A stretch of 64,000 nt of DNA from Hexactinellida sp. DTS-2022 (GCA_028753945.1 JAPNXP010000010.1:3723042-3787041), one strand, 5' to 3'; shown: positions 1-12,035, counted from the first letter of the stretch. The notes: generated from the letters alone by a model not told the origin. Program-made: numbers and translations.

Positions 1-169
1 AATAGAGCCACCGGTTAATCGGTTTCTCCGCTTAATCGGGTCAAATTTCACAAGATCTATAGGACAGAATTACAGTTTAGCTTACAATATTTTCGGTTAA
101 TCGGTTTCTCCGCTTAATCGGATCATAACAACCTGGTCCCGAGGTGGTTCTATTAAGCGGAGTCGACTG
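1..169. mobile_element. Tc1/mariner-type MITE, cut by window edge
   Basis: The right end reads TTAAGCGGAGTCGACTG followed by TA. The interior holds repeated GGTTAATCGG and CCGCTTAATCGG blocks. The same terminal and internal blocks occur in the complete element at 12679-13225, so this is the right part of a sibling copy whose left end lies outside the window. A TA target site fits Tc1/mariner or pogo-like non-autonomous elements. No transposase is present. Confidence 0.75.
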
Positions 170-1055
170 TATATAAAAAATAATCACAAACTGGATTTAA
201 CTTAAACTAAGTCTTGACTTAATTTAAATTTAATTTTAAGTTTGAGCAAAAGTTAAGTCTGAGAAAACTTAGCCAAAACTAAGTCAAGACTTAGTTTGGG
301 CTAAGTTTAAGTTTAGTGAATAACCCCCAAGGTCGGGATTAATTCAGTTTGAAAACAAACAGGAAGTTGGAGTTATAGTGGACAATTTTGAATACCATGT
401 TAAGGTTGCAGTATACTTTTAAGCACTTTTTCTAAAGTTTTTTGCAGATTTGAAAGATCTTTTTTGTTTTAGATTCCCTGCTGCGAGATCTATCCAAAGA
501 TGCAATAATATTCGACCTTGGTAACATGGAGAAAATTTAAATTTTTTATAAACACACTTTCTTGGGATACACAAGTTTTTTCCTCTTAATGATTAAGACT
601 TGTTTCCTGTTTTATTACATAGAGAAGCTTCTAATATATCATGTGAATGTACAACTTCTTTTTGATTACTTATGAGTCCAATTTTTCATCAATAACAGTC
701 GACATCACTTTTTTTATCATTAGGAAATATAATATAATTAGAAAGAAAAGTCACAAATGAAATTCGCTACATAGACAAGATAGAACTAATTGAGAGCTGT
801 CCAAAACCGTTGAGATTTTGTTTCTAGGTTGTATATGAAGGCAAAATGTGTTTCCCAAATTGACAAAAGTTGCGGCTGGAGATGGCGGTGTCAGAAAAAA
901 ATGAGCCCCTACAGGAGTGGCTTAGGTGGAGGTCACAAAAAAGTCGGTATTATTAAAAGTTTTCTATATTTTTCTACAAAGTTTGGAATAGAGATGCGGC
1001 ATAGGCTGTTCTATCCAGAAATGAAATAAAACCTATAAGTGGCAAAATACCCGAA
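170..1055. other. No gene seen; low-complexity stretch
   Basis: Positions 174-320 are a degenerate self-complementary run built from AAGTC and CTTAG words, similar in style to the interior of the MITE at 25234-25559. The rest, including two short open frames near 829-1029, shows no domain I recognise. Confidence 0.4.
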
Positions 1056-1059
1056 ATTG

Positions 1060-1257
1060 GTAAATTTAAAGGTATACTGCAACCTTAATCCCCTACTTGC
1101 TCCGGAACAAATTTCGTCTATGAAAGCCCTACTAAAGAGATGGAAGACTGTTTGGATAAATCCCAAGAGCCCTCGGGTAATTAAAACCGCAGAGCATTGT
1201 ATAATATTGATCGATGAACGCTCAACACGGCATAGAGCCATAGACCTATCCGTATAG
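1060..1257 (+). pseudogene. Possible Gypsy-like pol fragment
   Basis: The frame reads LNPLLAPEQISSMKALLKRW, then a KTAEHCI segment. This resembles the linker before the reverse transcriptase in Ty3/Gypsy polyproteins (leader L-x-PEQ-x-LL, then a conserved H-x-I about 25 residues on). The expected TGDARPI core is not clearly present, and the frame stops at 1257. No LTR, reverse transcriptase or protease was found around it. The assignment rests on a short motif and could be chance. Confidence 0.35.
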
Positions 1258-1447
1258 CACCATTCCTCGACAAATTGACGAAATGTTAGAAAATTATCTC
1301 TATCTGTATTTTGCTAATTCTGAGTTAAATTAATCCATAAAAGTGTGTAAGTGTAATTAAATTGTTCATTTTGAGTTAGCTACGTAGCATTACTGTTGTA
1401 GTTTTTGACAAGGAAAATGCATTAGGAAAAAACGGCTAAGTTATATT

Positions 1448-1741
1448 TAGGGCTGAAACGAATGTACCGAATATTCGTTCATATTAGATTGAAATGGTTA
1501 TTCGTAGACTACTTATGGAAAACAACATGACTTTGTTTAGCTTGGAGTAATCATAAATATAAATTCCTACCTAAACTAGCTGATTATTAGCTAATTTGTG
1601 TCTAATACACTTTGTAACTATTCATATTAAACCATTGTAACATTAACAAGAACCTATTTATTTAATGTATTTGTGTCTTGAAAATGATTTAATGCTTAGT
1701 CATCCAAACGATCGAATATTCGAATATTCGTTTCAGCCCTA
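1448..1741. mobile_element. hAT-like MITE (TAGGGCTGAAACGAAT family)
   Basis: The ends are matching inverted repeats TAGGGCTGAAACGAAT and ATTCGTTTCAGCCCTA. Flanking octamers GTTATATT (1440-1447) and GTTCTAAT (1742-1749) agree at 6 of 8 positions, as expected of an aged hAT target duplication. The interior is non-coding with GAATATTCG blocks near both ends. A partial relative lies at 3535-3650. Confidence 0.75.
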
Positions 1742-1791
1742 GTTCTAATCTCAAATTATCAAAAAAAATTGACATTATTTATTTGAAATTA

Positions 1792-1955
1792 CTTATATAG
1801 AGCTCAGCTCTAGTAGAGTTCAGTTTTTCACTATGTGTATTCAGGCACTGAGAAAGGTAAGCTTCTCCAAGCTTTGAAATTGACCTTTAGAAAGTAAGCC
1901 AGGGCTTTTAGTATGGGAAAAAATCTGAACTCTACAAAACTCAGCTCTATATAAG
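1792..1955. mobile_element. MITE with CTTATATAGAGCTCAG ends
   Basis: The ends CTTATATAGAGCTCAG and CTCAGCTCTATATAAG form an inverted repeat. TA precedes the left end, but the right flank is GA. A 138-bp relative with cleaner TA flanks sits at 51639-51776 inside the large hAT element, so this is a dispersed non-autonomous family. Confidence 0.65.
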
Positions 1956-3534
1956 GATTCTCTATTTATTTAACGTCAATGCCATAGGAGTATTTATATT
2001 TGATTACGTCATGTGGTTAAATCCGATGAGAAATCATTCTCAAAGTATTTTAGGTGTTACTAGCGTATTTGAAAAACTAGGTTTAAATTATTCCATGACA
2101 ATAGGTAATTTCATTTAAGAGCAATTATAAAGTAAACTGGCATGAAATGAAGCGAGCAAATACTTACTTATCCAGCCGTATAATTTAGTCGACCATGATA
2201 CAACTTGTGCATTTCAACGACTTGTTGTTGTTGTTATTATTGATTATTTCATATTTCAGTGAGGATTTAATAATAGTTCTAACAACCAATGAATTAAACA
2301 ATTTCAATAATTAGCTAAATTTGTTGGTTTATTTTTCATCCGTTATTGAGCTTACAAGCCTCAAAACCTTATGTTTTTGTCAAGTTTTCCCATAAGTTTT
2401 ATATGATAGCATTTTTTATTCTCCATTTCATGAAGCCAAATCTGCATTACGAAATTTCCGATAACTTAGTTTATTCACCTCGAACATACTGGATTACTAA
2501 AAACTTACAAATTCCAAATTCGAAGTTGTATGCAAACATTGTGGATACTTGGCTGATTTATTCGCTTTCGATTTATTATCATATGTTTCTCCACAATTTC
2601 TTTAAGAATAATATTCCTTAAATAATTTTAAACATATTTACAAACCATTCAGTGTACTGATCAACTTTTGTCCTAAATGTGGACCAAATATTCGCAGGTA
2701 TAATTAAAATTCATCTTATATAATCAACATTTAGTAGGTACTGTATTTTTATGTTTACAAGCGCGCTTCGCTTGCTAGGTCGCCTCGCAGCAGAACAAAA
2801 CCACAACCAACCGCAAAGCGGTTGGTTGTGGTTTATACTTCTAACATTAATTATATAGCGTAATAGCCATAAAATAGTCAAATTGATAATTTGAATTTTT
2901 ATGGTTACGTCTTCGTGCGGTAATGATTATTCATATAGATAATATGTTATGACCAAAATGTCTGCAGCATCATTTATGTATATGCTCTATTTTATTTTTA
3001 TATTTATATACGTAAATGGTGCGAATTAGGTCCGATTAAGTGATTTGTCACAAATCTTATTCTCATTATGACGTATTATTTGATAATTAATAATCATACT
3101 CGTGATTTGGGTGAGGTTAAGGGCACAATTAATATATTAATGTAATAAATATGGACAAATTAGATTGATTTTCACATTTACAAAATGTGACGATTACGTC
3201 ATACCTCTCACATGTGAAGCCATTGAAAAATTCTAATTGTGCCAATGGATTCTATGGATAGGTTTCCCAAAAAGTTTATAATATAGTTTAATCCGCTATT
3301 TCATAACCAAATAGCTACTTGCAGGATTTGACCATTTCGTGCAACTGTGGATTAGCGAGGGGGGTACTATTCGACCTTATGTTAACTAACTGTTTAGATC
3401 AAACTTTAAATGGAGTGCTAAATTAAAGCCAGTTTTCATTAATTGTATCTTAAGTAAGGGTGGGTTTGATTAACCGTTCTGAGGTTACGATTCTATTTCT
3501 CGCCACGGTTGATACTAAATTATAGAGTTAATAA
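1956..3534. other. No gene seen apart from one hairpin
   Basis: This AT-rich stretch has a 91-codon open frame at 2346-2621 with no recognisable motif and a composition typical of random AT-rich DNA. The only structured feature is the hairpin listed at 2798-2834. Confidence 0.4.
2798..2834. repeat. Perfect hairpin with 17-bp arms
   Basis: The arms AAACCACAACCAACCGC and GCGGTTGGTTGTGGTTT are exact complements separated by AAA. It lies next to GC-richer DNA at 2760-2790 and could be the core of a decayed fold-back element. I saw no other copy in the window. Confidence 0.7.
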
Positions 3535-3650
3535 TAGGGCTGAAACAAAAGTAATGCTGTTGTAAAAAGTAGTCAACGAATATCCGTTTCAATCTAATGT
3601 TATTCCAAACGATTATTCGTTTCGAAACGTATGATTCATAGACTACTTTA
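3535..3650. mobile_element. Fragment of the TAGGGCTGAAAC hAT MITE family
   Basis: It starts TAGGGCTGAAACAAAAGTAA and shares TAGTC, CGTTTCAATCTAATGT and TAGACTACTT blocks with the complete element at 1448-1741. The right terminal repeat is missing, so it is truncated. Confidence 0.55.
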
Positions 3651-4599
3651 ATAAAGGACTGTAGGCTGCCAGCTAGGGGTCCTGGAACTTGGGTCCATTG
3701 TGTACTCTTTGAAATCTCGTAATCTGCTAATGCTAGACAGGAAATGTATTATAATCATATAGGGAGTCATATTGTTGGAGTACATTGGTCATATTTCCTT
3801 ATCTCAAATAGTTGTGGAATGTGAGTTTTTTGGTTCTCACACCTTTTCCAAGTATGGTAATAATCTCAAATTCTCGACTTCAGTTAGAGTTAGACATAAG
3901 AAATGCATTATTGTCGAATAGGAAGTCATATGTAAGGAGTCATTTAGTCAATATTGGTTAGCTAATATATCTATGGAATTGGAGTTTAGATTTTCAAACA
4001 CTTCCATATATAGTAAATTATATATTAAGGTATTCCCCGGGAGAAAATTTGTTGATTATGTAAGAAAAAAAATTATCCCGATTTTGTTTTCTTTTTCCAA
4101 ACAGTAGAGACGGACAATATATAAAGTTTGCAAACAGTTTTGACTCTTTTCCATAATTATTTTGAGAGATATAACGTATTTGTTTAGCGGTAGATTGGAT
4201 TTCACCGTTTCCATCGATTGTCCATAGTTTATTCTCCAATATTCGACAGACTGGAGTCAACATAACTTATTCCATGTTTTGTCTGACAAAAATAATCAAC
4301 AATTGATCAAAAAAATAGTTTAAAAGTGAAAAGTTGAAACTTTTTGGGCTATAATCCCATTCGAGGGTACGTTTTCTTGTCAATTTTTTTCTCAGACATC
4401 CGAGGTGCTACAATCAAAATCCACGTCTGAAAATACTCGTAATACCCGACTTCCCATCCGTCAATAATACATTTCGTGACCCTAACACGCATTTGCGTAG
4501 GGAGGGGGAGATAGGGAGTGGCTGTTGCCCCCCACCCCCCCTAGCTCAGCCATTTTCACCCCCAGACCCCCCTTTAAGTAGGACGCTACGCTCGCTGGT
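3651..4599. other. No gene seen
   Basis: Two open frames here (4018-4263 and part of 4482-4778) lack recognisable motifs; the second is created largely by the repeat array at 4620-4710. G-rich and C-rich runs at 4500-4570 adjoin the MULE left end. Confidence 0.35.
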
Positions 4600-4619
4600 T
4601 GTACGTTTGCCCGGTAAAC

Positions 4620-4710
4620 GGATGTTTCGTCGCTGATGTTTCGTCGCTTGGATGTTTCGTCGCCGGATGTTTCGTCGCCGGAGGTTTCGTCGCCGGGCGT
4701 TTCGTCGCTG
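4620..4710. repeat. MULE A left terminal tandem array
   Basis: About six units of roughly 14-16 bp share the core TTTCGTCGC. The complementary array is at 7032-7180. Reading through it produces an artificial acidic protein repeat on the minus strand. Confidence 0.8.
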
Positions 4711-4925
4711 TCTCTTCGATTAAGATTATTAATTACTCCAAAAATTTTTAAGCCCTTTCTAATGTTATTGTATATCACGTATGGTTTCTAATTTCTATTT
4801 TTTGTCACATATTGTTATTATTTGGCTTTATATTCACGCCAACACTTGTCATTAAATAAAATAGGATTCGAAACAGTAGGTCAGAAAAGTATAAATGGCA
4901 TATCTGTATCCGAATTATCATAACT

Positions 4926-6338
4926 ATGGCCACTCCGTTATTAGCAGAAACTATCCGAAGCAAGCGAGGTAAAGATAAACTTGTAATCCTAGGATTCATT
5001 TATACATTAATAAATCAAATGATGAATTATATCACTGGGTCTGTGAGAATCGTGGTCATTGCAAAGCGAGATTAAGCACCAAAATTAACTTATCTATCGT
5101 AAAACCAAAGGATTACAACGAAATCATAGACACTCATACTCATGGGCCTGATATGTCACGCATCGAAATGCTCAAAGGCTATGATTTGATGAGAGAGCGT
5201 GCTGATCACATTTCAGATGAAACAAGGGCTATATTTGCTTCCGGAGTTGAAACAATGTCAGATTCGAGTATTAATCAACTTCCAAAGACAGAATCAATTA
5301 AGAGGATGATCCGTGTACATAAAAATGGACCTGATAGAATCATTAACTCAGCATCGGCTTCAGAAATACATATTCTGGAGAGATATCGTGTAACTCCTAA
5401 GGGGGAACCATTCCTACTATTTGATTCTGGTGTGGGAGATATTAGCAGAATTATCATCTTCGCTACACCAAAAATGCTTTCAATATTAAGGGAATCTCAA
5501 AATTGGTACGCAGATGGAACGTTCAAAGTTGTCCCCCAACAGTTCTATCAGCTATACACCCTCCACGCTGACAAAGAAGGTTATACATTTCCTTGCAATT
5601 TATATACTAACTATCAACAAAAATCAAACCACGTACAACAGAGTATTCAGAAAGCTTTTGGAAATAGAACCCGCATTAAACCCTTCTCACATCATGGTAG
5701 ATTTCGAGAAAGCTTCACTCAATGTACTTGAAGAACAGTTTTTGGCTGTTGTGTCTGGATGCTTCTTCCACGTATCACAAAATATTTTTAGGAAGATCCA
5801 ATCAAAAGGATTAACAAATCGATACCTTGAAGATCCTGAATTTGCCATTACTATGAGAATGCTCCCAAGTCTGGCTTTTGTTCCAGAACATGATGTATCC
5901 TACTCTTTCACAATACTCATGACGAATTTCCCCCAATGTGCACTAGAAATTGGTGAATATTTCGAACAAACCTACATTGGCAAGAGATTGACAGACCAAA
6001 CCAGGAGAAGACCACAATTTCCCATTAGGTTTTGGAACATGCATGATCGCGTAATCAACAAAAGAGCTCGGACCAATAACGTTGTTGAGGGATGGCATAA
6101 CGCTTTTCAGTCAAGCATTTCATGTTCCCATCCAAGTTTTCCCAAATTCGTAAAACTTTTACATCGGGAGCAAGGGATACAAGATGTTAATTATGCAAAA
6201 TGGGAAGGAGGGAATATTCATCTACCTTCAAAATTAAGCATCAATCGTGATGAAAGGATATACAATTTAGTTGCAGATTATCCTAATCGTGACATACTTA
6301 TATATTTAAGAGGTATCGCACATAATTTTTCTTTATAA
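4926..6338 (+). pseudogene. MULE transposase with FLYWCH-type finger, frameshifted
   Basis: The N-terminus starts MATPLLAETIRSKRGKD, followed by a FLYWCH-type finger (HWVCENRGHCKARL, then THTH). The MULE catalytic region follows: WYADGTFKVVPQQFYQLYTL holds the first Asp, IMVDFEKA the second, GCFFHVSQNIFRK the CxxH-like helix, and NNVVEGWHNAFQ the downstream Glu region. At least two frameshifts break the frame, near 5020 and near 5600-5640, so it is unlikely to make a functional protein. Copy B at 22202 is open through the finger but breaks later, so the two copies decayed independently. The start was chosen because copy B has the matching methionine. Confidence 0.85.
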
Positions 6339-6499
6339 TATTTATTTCAGCTTCATTTTCAGTAATACAGGTTATAGAATTAAATAATATTCTCAATACG
6401 TATATCTAGATTAATATAACTGGATTGTTGTGTGTTTGTAATGTGAACCTTTCTTATTGTGGTTTATTAAAGGAGATAAACAATTCTATTAAACTAGTA

Positions 6500-6670
6500 C
6501 AGTAAATGTCGGATATAAGCACACCGGTTATAAGAACATATCGGATATAAGCACACTATGTTGGAAAACGTTTGCCATCTAGACTATAATTATGTCGGTT
6601 ATAAGCACATGCCGGTTATAAGCACCATAAGTGCAGTCCCCGACGATGTGCTTATAACCGGCATCCATTG
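6500..6670. mobile_element. 171-bp Tc1/mariner-type MITE
   Basis: The ends CAGTAAATGTCGGATATAAG and the complement of CAATGGATGCCGGTTATAAG are imperfect inverted repeats, flanked on both sides by TA. Internal blocks repeat CGGTTATAAGCAC. It is inserted between the MULE A transposase and its right terminus. Confidence 0.8.
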
Positions 6671-6826
6671 TAATCTTAAAAAATAATGTCTAAAGTATTA
6701 ATTAACTGATTATTGACTCCAGAAATTCTCTATTCTAAAATAACAAAGATACCAAAGTTAACAATACTAATTCCTGGTACCGTCGCGTCAATTCCAAAAA
6801 TACCAAACCAACAAAATAAAATTAGT

Positions 6827-6912
6827 GGGGAGTAAGGCCACATAGCTCCCGAACTTGAAGTGCGTAGCACCGATACGTCGCAAAGCGACCGAGACCGTAG
6901 GGGTCGTGTATT
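6827..6912. repeat. Interspersed repeat shared with 28333-28436
   Basis: Both copies contain GAGTAAGGCC, a TCGCAAAGCGACC block, AGACCG and GGG-TCGT in the same order. Copies are diverged. The nature (SINE, LTR piece or DNA element) is not clear. Confidence 0.6.
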
Positions 6913-7031
6913 TATAAATAATAAAGTATTGAGATATTGTTGCTAATTTATATCAATATTGTAAATTATGTGCGGCATAATCCCTTATACTAATAGAGTA
7001 GAGTTAAACTTGCACTATAATAGAGTAAATA

Positions 7032-7180
7032 GCGACGAAAAATCCAAGCGACGCAACCTCCGACGACGAAACATCCAAACGACGAAACATCCGCGACGAA
7101 TAGTCCGGCGACAAAACCTCCGACGACGAAACATCCATGCGAAACATCCGCGACGAATAGTCCGGCGACGAAACATCCGC
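7032..7180. repeat. MULE A right terminal tandem array
   Basis: About nine or ten units of GACGAAACATCC type, some diverged to GACGAATAGTCC or GACGCAACCTCC, form the inverted counterpart of 4620-4710. The array is longer than the left one, suggesting that unit number changes independently at the two ends. Confidence 0.8.
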
Positions 7181-7199
7181 CATTCACATTTGCCCCCCC

Positions 7200-8144
7200 C
7201 CTAGATTTTGGCCAGGCTACGCCCTTGCTAACACACACCGTTTTCAAAATGATCCATATATGGGCATGTAATGTTCCCATTTTTGATGATGTGGAGTTTA
7301 AATCTCCTTTAGTATAAACTCTTGAGCTTAGCTCTACCCAACTAATCACATCAATATCCCATAACTAATTCATTGGAAGATCAAATGAGACCATTATCCT
7401 ATAGGTAGCAATCCTATAAATTTGAATGCCCATAAATGATGGTGTCATTTCTTTGATGTCACCATAAGATTGAAATTAAAAAAAGTAGCTAGAGCTTAGC
7501 TCTAACTTTCCAGTCATATCAATGATCCATTTTAACCAATACCCGAAAACTAATGGGGATAAAATCCCCAAAGTTTCGGAAACAATAATATTAATAAACT
7601 TTGCAATCTACTTTATCAGAATATTATTGTTGACCATAGTGACGTAGACGGGGTACATCAACGGGACCACAATAGAGTACTTAGAGTTCTGAAAATTTTC
7701 GCACATATTCTTTTTGAACTGATCGACCGCTACGAATCTTAAATTTCAAATTTTTCACCCGGGGGTGCTTGTTTAAATTTGAATTAGATAATAAATCCAT
7801 GGTATTTCAAACAAATTTGGTAAAATAAATAAAAAAATCCAGGGCCCAGGCAGATATCTGAATTGATTAGTGAGCTATCTAACAAATTTCATTAAACTCT
7901 AAACTAGTTGTATAGGCATTACTGAAGTTAGTAAATAAATTGATTATGAATCCATACTGATGGAAACTATGTTCGCCTATGAAGCTCTAAAACGTAATTT
8001 TAAAAATATCTCAATACCTCAATTATAACAAAGGCTTAAATCAATTTCACAGTTCTAGTTGCTCAATTTTTTCTTCATCTTTTTGGGGATTAGTGAAAAT
8101 TATGCCTAAGCTTTGATTGAAGCCATAGATTAAGCAGCTTTCAT
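7200..8144. other. No gene seen
   Basis: The start (7200-7225) has a CTAGATTTTGGCCAGGCTACGCC segment resembling a hAT terminus of the GGCGTAGCC type. GAGCTTAGCTCTA blocks at 7324 and 7492 resemble the CTTATATAGAGCTCAG MITE family. No coding signal was seen. Confidence 0.35.
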
Positions 8145-8836
8145 CTGGGGAATACCGTTAATCTCTAATTGTGAGACATCAATCCCTATACGATAGAAAG
8201 CAATAAGCCAAAAAGAAAATGTCTCTATCTATTCTTCTTTTTATTATTTGTGGGTTTCAAATTTGGCTAATACAAATAATCCCTTTAGGGGCCTTTGATA
8301 AGTAGTGTTTTTAAAAACACTGTATTTTGGCAATCTGGCAATCAATGTTTGTTATCAGAATCAATATTTAAAGATTATAAGCGTACGGAGAAGGTAGACG
8401 GTTTACATTCTTGATTTAAGAATTCAGTATTTTTTTAAACCATTTAATTAAATATATAATATCCTAAATGACCTTTTATAAAAATTTTTGGTTCAAAAGG
8501 TCACTATTTTTTAAATTAGATTAATCAAATTCTAAACCAGTCACCTTTCGCCCATAATGTTTATCAATGTACCACATAGCTCAGAATATGTCTTTAGCAA
8601 ATAGTGATTCTCAAATCCACATTTCTATCAGGTGGAGTCTGAAGAAATCCCCCTATGGGATTTAATATTAGCATAAAAGTACACGGCCCATAAAATCGAG
8701 GTTATACAATATAACTTGATTTCGTATTCAGTTTGGATCTAGCTATAATGACTTCTATTATATATGTGAAAATCAAACAACTAACTTCAAAACGAAATTA
8801 GTGTTTTTTTTTGGCTGAACTGCAGTAATTTTAACC
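8145..8836. mobile_element. TTAA-flanked MITE family, copy 1
   Basis: It is the reverse complement of the 720-bp element at 39947-40666 over most of its length: shared blocks include TTTGTTATCAGAATCAATAT, GATTATAAGCGTACGGAG and TTCAAAACGAAATT. The right end, GTAATTTTAACC then TTAA, is preserved; the left terminus is degraded near 8150-8160. No coding capacity was seen. Confidence 0.75.
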
Positions 8837-9120
8837 TTAAGGCCCCTCTCTGAACATTTCATAAATTGAGATTAGAGTATTTTTGAACAGTATACAATAA
8901 GTAGTAGCTTCACTGAAAAATTTCAACTCAATCGGGACTATACTTTTAATGTAATAACCTTTTGAAGATTCTTACGTCATTTGTCACCATGGGAGGTCCC
9001 TTCTTTAAACTATTTTTTTAAGGAATTTGAAGCATATCTCATCCTATATACATGCAATAACCTTTTAACTCGCTATGTACTATGTCTCCATGTAAATCTC
9101 GGTAATAGAACTAAATTTAC

Positions 9121-9196
9121 CACTTTCCAGAGCGGCATGGGAGCTTAAATCGCGAGTTATATCCTAAAGTATCAGAATCAGGCATAAAACTTAACT
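9121..9196. repeat. About 70-bp repeat shared with 20966-21037
   Basis: The core CTTTCCAGAGCGGCATGGGA through AATCAGGCATAAAACTTAAC is nearly identical in the two places. The surrounding 9197-10074 stretch has no gene I can identify. Confidence 0.75.
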
Positions 9197-10074
9197 AGCC
9201 AGAGGTTGGTCACGTAACCTTAATTTTTGACCCCACTATATGTAAAGTAGGCTATGATATTATAAATTTCTAAAGCGAAATTCGTAATCAGCAAACTTGA
9301 TTACCTAAATAACATTTTATAGTTAGTTACTATCTCAATGTTAATTGCGGTTTCTATTCACCCATCACTTTGATGCAATCCGGACATACAAACACAAACA
9401 CACACCAATCGAGTTTTAAAAATATAGATATACAATTTGTCAGGTGCTTGAACCTTCGCAAAAATATCACCCTAAATTTGAGAATCAATGATAATAAAAA
9501 GTATAATGGTATCCCCGACAACAGCTTTTTGGTTTCTAATGCTACAATTGATCAAAAATAATAAAAAAACATTTCAAGATAATAAAATTACAAATAAATA
9601 GTCATGATAAATATTGTTTTGATTGAATCATTTGATTTCTATTCCACTGAGAAGACATTATTAGAAAAAGCATTTGATTGTTCATAGGAAATAGAGTTAT
9701 TAATAGTAAGAATTCATACTCAATGTTATAATCATTATATGAATTTGATGGTATTTTGGATAGAAAGAATGGCTAGTGATAATATGAAGCATGGTGCAAT
9801 GAAAGGACGTATAGAGGTTCTTCTATAAACAAATAGTCTCACAAGGGCGCATCGTATTACAGTATTAATAATACATCAAAAGTATTATAAAAGTACAATC
9901 TTATTCACAAGCAAATCTATAAGTTAGATTAGATCCATTAGAACGAATAGTAATCAATTGGTTATTGAGTTTTGAACTTGCATGTTTCCTCAGTCAAAGG
10001 TAGTGTAGGAATTTAATTAGTTCTTCTAATGATGAAGAAAAAATATTCCCAGAGCCATAGCAAACCCTTCCGGA

Positions 10075-10257
10075 CAGGGGTGGATCTAGCCACTAAAATT
10101 TGGGGGGGTGCAAATTTTGGATGAGTTTTTTTCATTAAATATTATCGGCCAAGTGTTCAACAAAATGGGACTACAATTCAAAATAGAATGAAATTTTCTA
10201 ATAGGATAAACAAATTTTTGGGGGGTGGCCGCACCCCCCCCCCTAGATCCACCCCTG
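10075..10257. mobile_element. 183-bp hAT MITE with exact TSD
   Basis: Inverted ends CAGGGGTGGATCTAG and CTAGATCCACCCCTG are perfect. The flanking octamer CTTCCGGA occurs at 10067-10074 and again at 10258-10265. G-rich and C-rich tracts lie just inside the termini. Confidence 0.93.
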
Positions 10258-11850
10258 CTTCCGGAGCCTAAGAAATAGCAATTATAGATTATAAACAGCG
10301 AAATTATTACTATGAATGACTATAAATAATAAATAACAATAGATAGTAAGCTGAAAAATCTCAGTGGGGTATTAAAATCTAAATATCTAAATTAAAATAA
10401 TCGTCTAGCCAACTTACCAGAGGAAAAGGAGGGTTCTCGTTTTGAAATTTCGCAAGCGGAAATCTGAGTCCGCTAGAGCTCTGCGCGGGTCCCACATTCG
10501 CACTGCCCTGTAAGACACATTATGTATGATTGTAAAGGCATAATTATGTACTTTATCTTTGTTTTGAACCTCTTAAAATAATTCCTAATTAATTAATATC
10601 TAGTTATTGCTCTGCTATGTATACGTAAGTATTTATTATCCACAGATAAGAAAATAATTGTATAACGCTAGTGCATTCGACTTTTTTTTTTGAGTCGGAT
10701 ATCAATTTTGAATCAAATTTTTTCAAATCTTAATCAAGGGTCTGAGGATGGATTATATGTAAGCCCTGAGAAATTTTTGTAACTTTCTGATACTTATTCT
10801 TGGTGTAATAAGCATTCTAAGGAAGCGGCCTACGAATTTCTCCGAATTTCAGGATTAAATGAGGCGATAAAATTCTTCACTGTCATATATTGCGTCCCAA
10901 AATCGAGAAATTCGCACTATCCAGGTCAAAATATTTAGGTTTACGTCAAAAAATTTAGGAATATGTCAAAGATTAGGAAATTAGGGGCATAAAAGAAGAA
11001 GAATGCTATGGCAGTACCCGGTGATCTTATATTACTGTGGGACATTGGACTGCAGTTATGGGTGCTACATCACCAGGGCCCAGTGCCTGAGATCCATTAG
11101 GGCCCGCATAGCGGCCTTCCGAGTTCTCCCCTATAGATTCGCAAAGAGAAAATAGAAAGGGCCAAGCACAAATCGCACAGTAAGATAAGGAGGTTGCACT
11201 ACACTATATATATACTGGATTATACTGTACCAGGGTTCCCGATCCCGGGTAATTACTTCAAAATGGGATAATATGAGGATTTTCGAAGGGTAATGGGGGT
11301 GCTTCATTAGATCAAAATTTGTTCTCGTTAGTTCGACAGTAAATTCCAAAAACGTTGTTTGTTTTTTTGCTAACTAGTCTAGAAAATGTGAAAATGACAA
11401 CATTTATTAGAATTTTTTCATGATGGGTCATTAATAATTAAATGTTTTAACTACTCTAAATTCCTATGCTAGTTGGTAAATACATCATGCATGGAATCGC
11501 ACTAGCTGCATTATTTCTATGGCAACAATAAAGAGAAGAATATATCTAATATGCTATTAAGAAATATATCAGTAATTACATAAATTGTAACCTCGAATCA
11601 ACGAACTCTTCAATCAACCGAATGCCCCTCGCTGATCCCAAAATTACTGCATCAAATAGTTCAACCTTAAATCATCCGAACTGTAGATTATCTGAACCTT
11701 TTTTGAATAATTCCAAAAAGTTAGGGTAATCAAGGTTGCTCAGTAAAACTATCCAATTTTGGTAATTTGGAACATTCCCAAATGTTGATAATATTTTACA
11801 TGGTATCTAGGATGTTGTTTGTATTTACGCCTTGATTCACTCTGTGTAAC
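10258..11850. other. No gene seen
   Basis: This is AT-rich DNA with a short T9 tract at 10682. Open frames such as 11131-11349 have no recognisable motif. Confidence 0.35.
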
Positions 11851-12035
11851 CAGGGTTTCATCCAGGCGTATGCGACGCGCCTACAGGCGCGTAATTTCAA
11901 AGGAAAACTTTTCTAGGCGCGCGGAAATCGAGAGATGCTCCCATAGACGTAATACAAAATGAGTATTTTAGGCGCGTGTGAGCGAGCTAAAACTTAATCT
12001 AGGCGCGCGGGAAATTTTGCCTGGATGAAAGCCTG
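11851..12035. mobile_element. 185-bp hAT MITE with exact TSD and GC-rich repeats
   Basis: Ends CAGGGTTTCATCCAGGCG and TGCCTGGATGAAAGCCTG match as inverted repeats at 16 of 18 positions. The octamer TGTGTAAC flanks both sides (11843-11850, 12036-12043). The interior repeats TAGGCGCG words, making it strikingly GC-rich against its surroundings. Confidence 0.93.

Larger units (their letters stand above)
4600..7195 (+). mobile_element. MULE DNA transposon, copy A
   Basis: A FLYWCH/MULE transposase remnant (4926-6338) is bracketed by arrays of the same short motif in opposite orientation: GGATGTTTCGTCGCC-type units at 4620-4710 and the complementary GGCGACGAAACATCC-type units at 7032-7180. These behave as terminal inverted repeats built from tandem units. 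A small TA-flanked MITE (6500-6670) and an unrelated repeat (6827-6912) sit between the transposase and the right terminus. The outer boundaries and target duplication are uncertain because the ends merge with C-rich sequence. A second copy is at 21817-23786. Confidence 0.75.

Noticed and set aside
829-1029. Merlin/ISXO2-like zinc ribbon (CGWRWRCQKK)
   Set aside because: Only one WRC motif is seen; the paired cysteines and the downstream catalytic domain are missing.
2346-2621. 91-codon open frame
   Set aside because: Composition follows base composition and there is no motif.
4482-4778. Minus-strand open frame with DETSGDETSGDETS
   Set aside because: It reads through the MULE A terminal array; the protein repeat only reflects the DNA repeat. 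The same applies to frames at 6968-7349.
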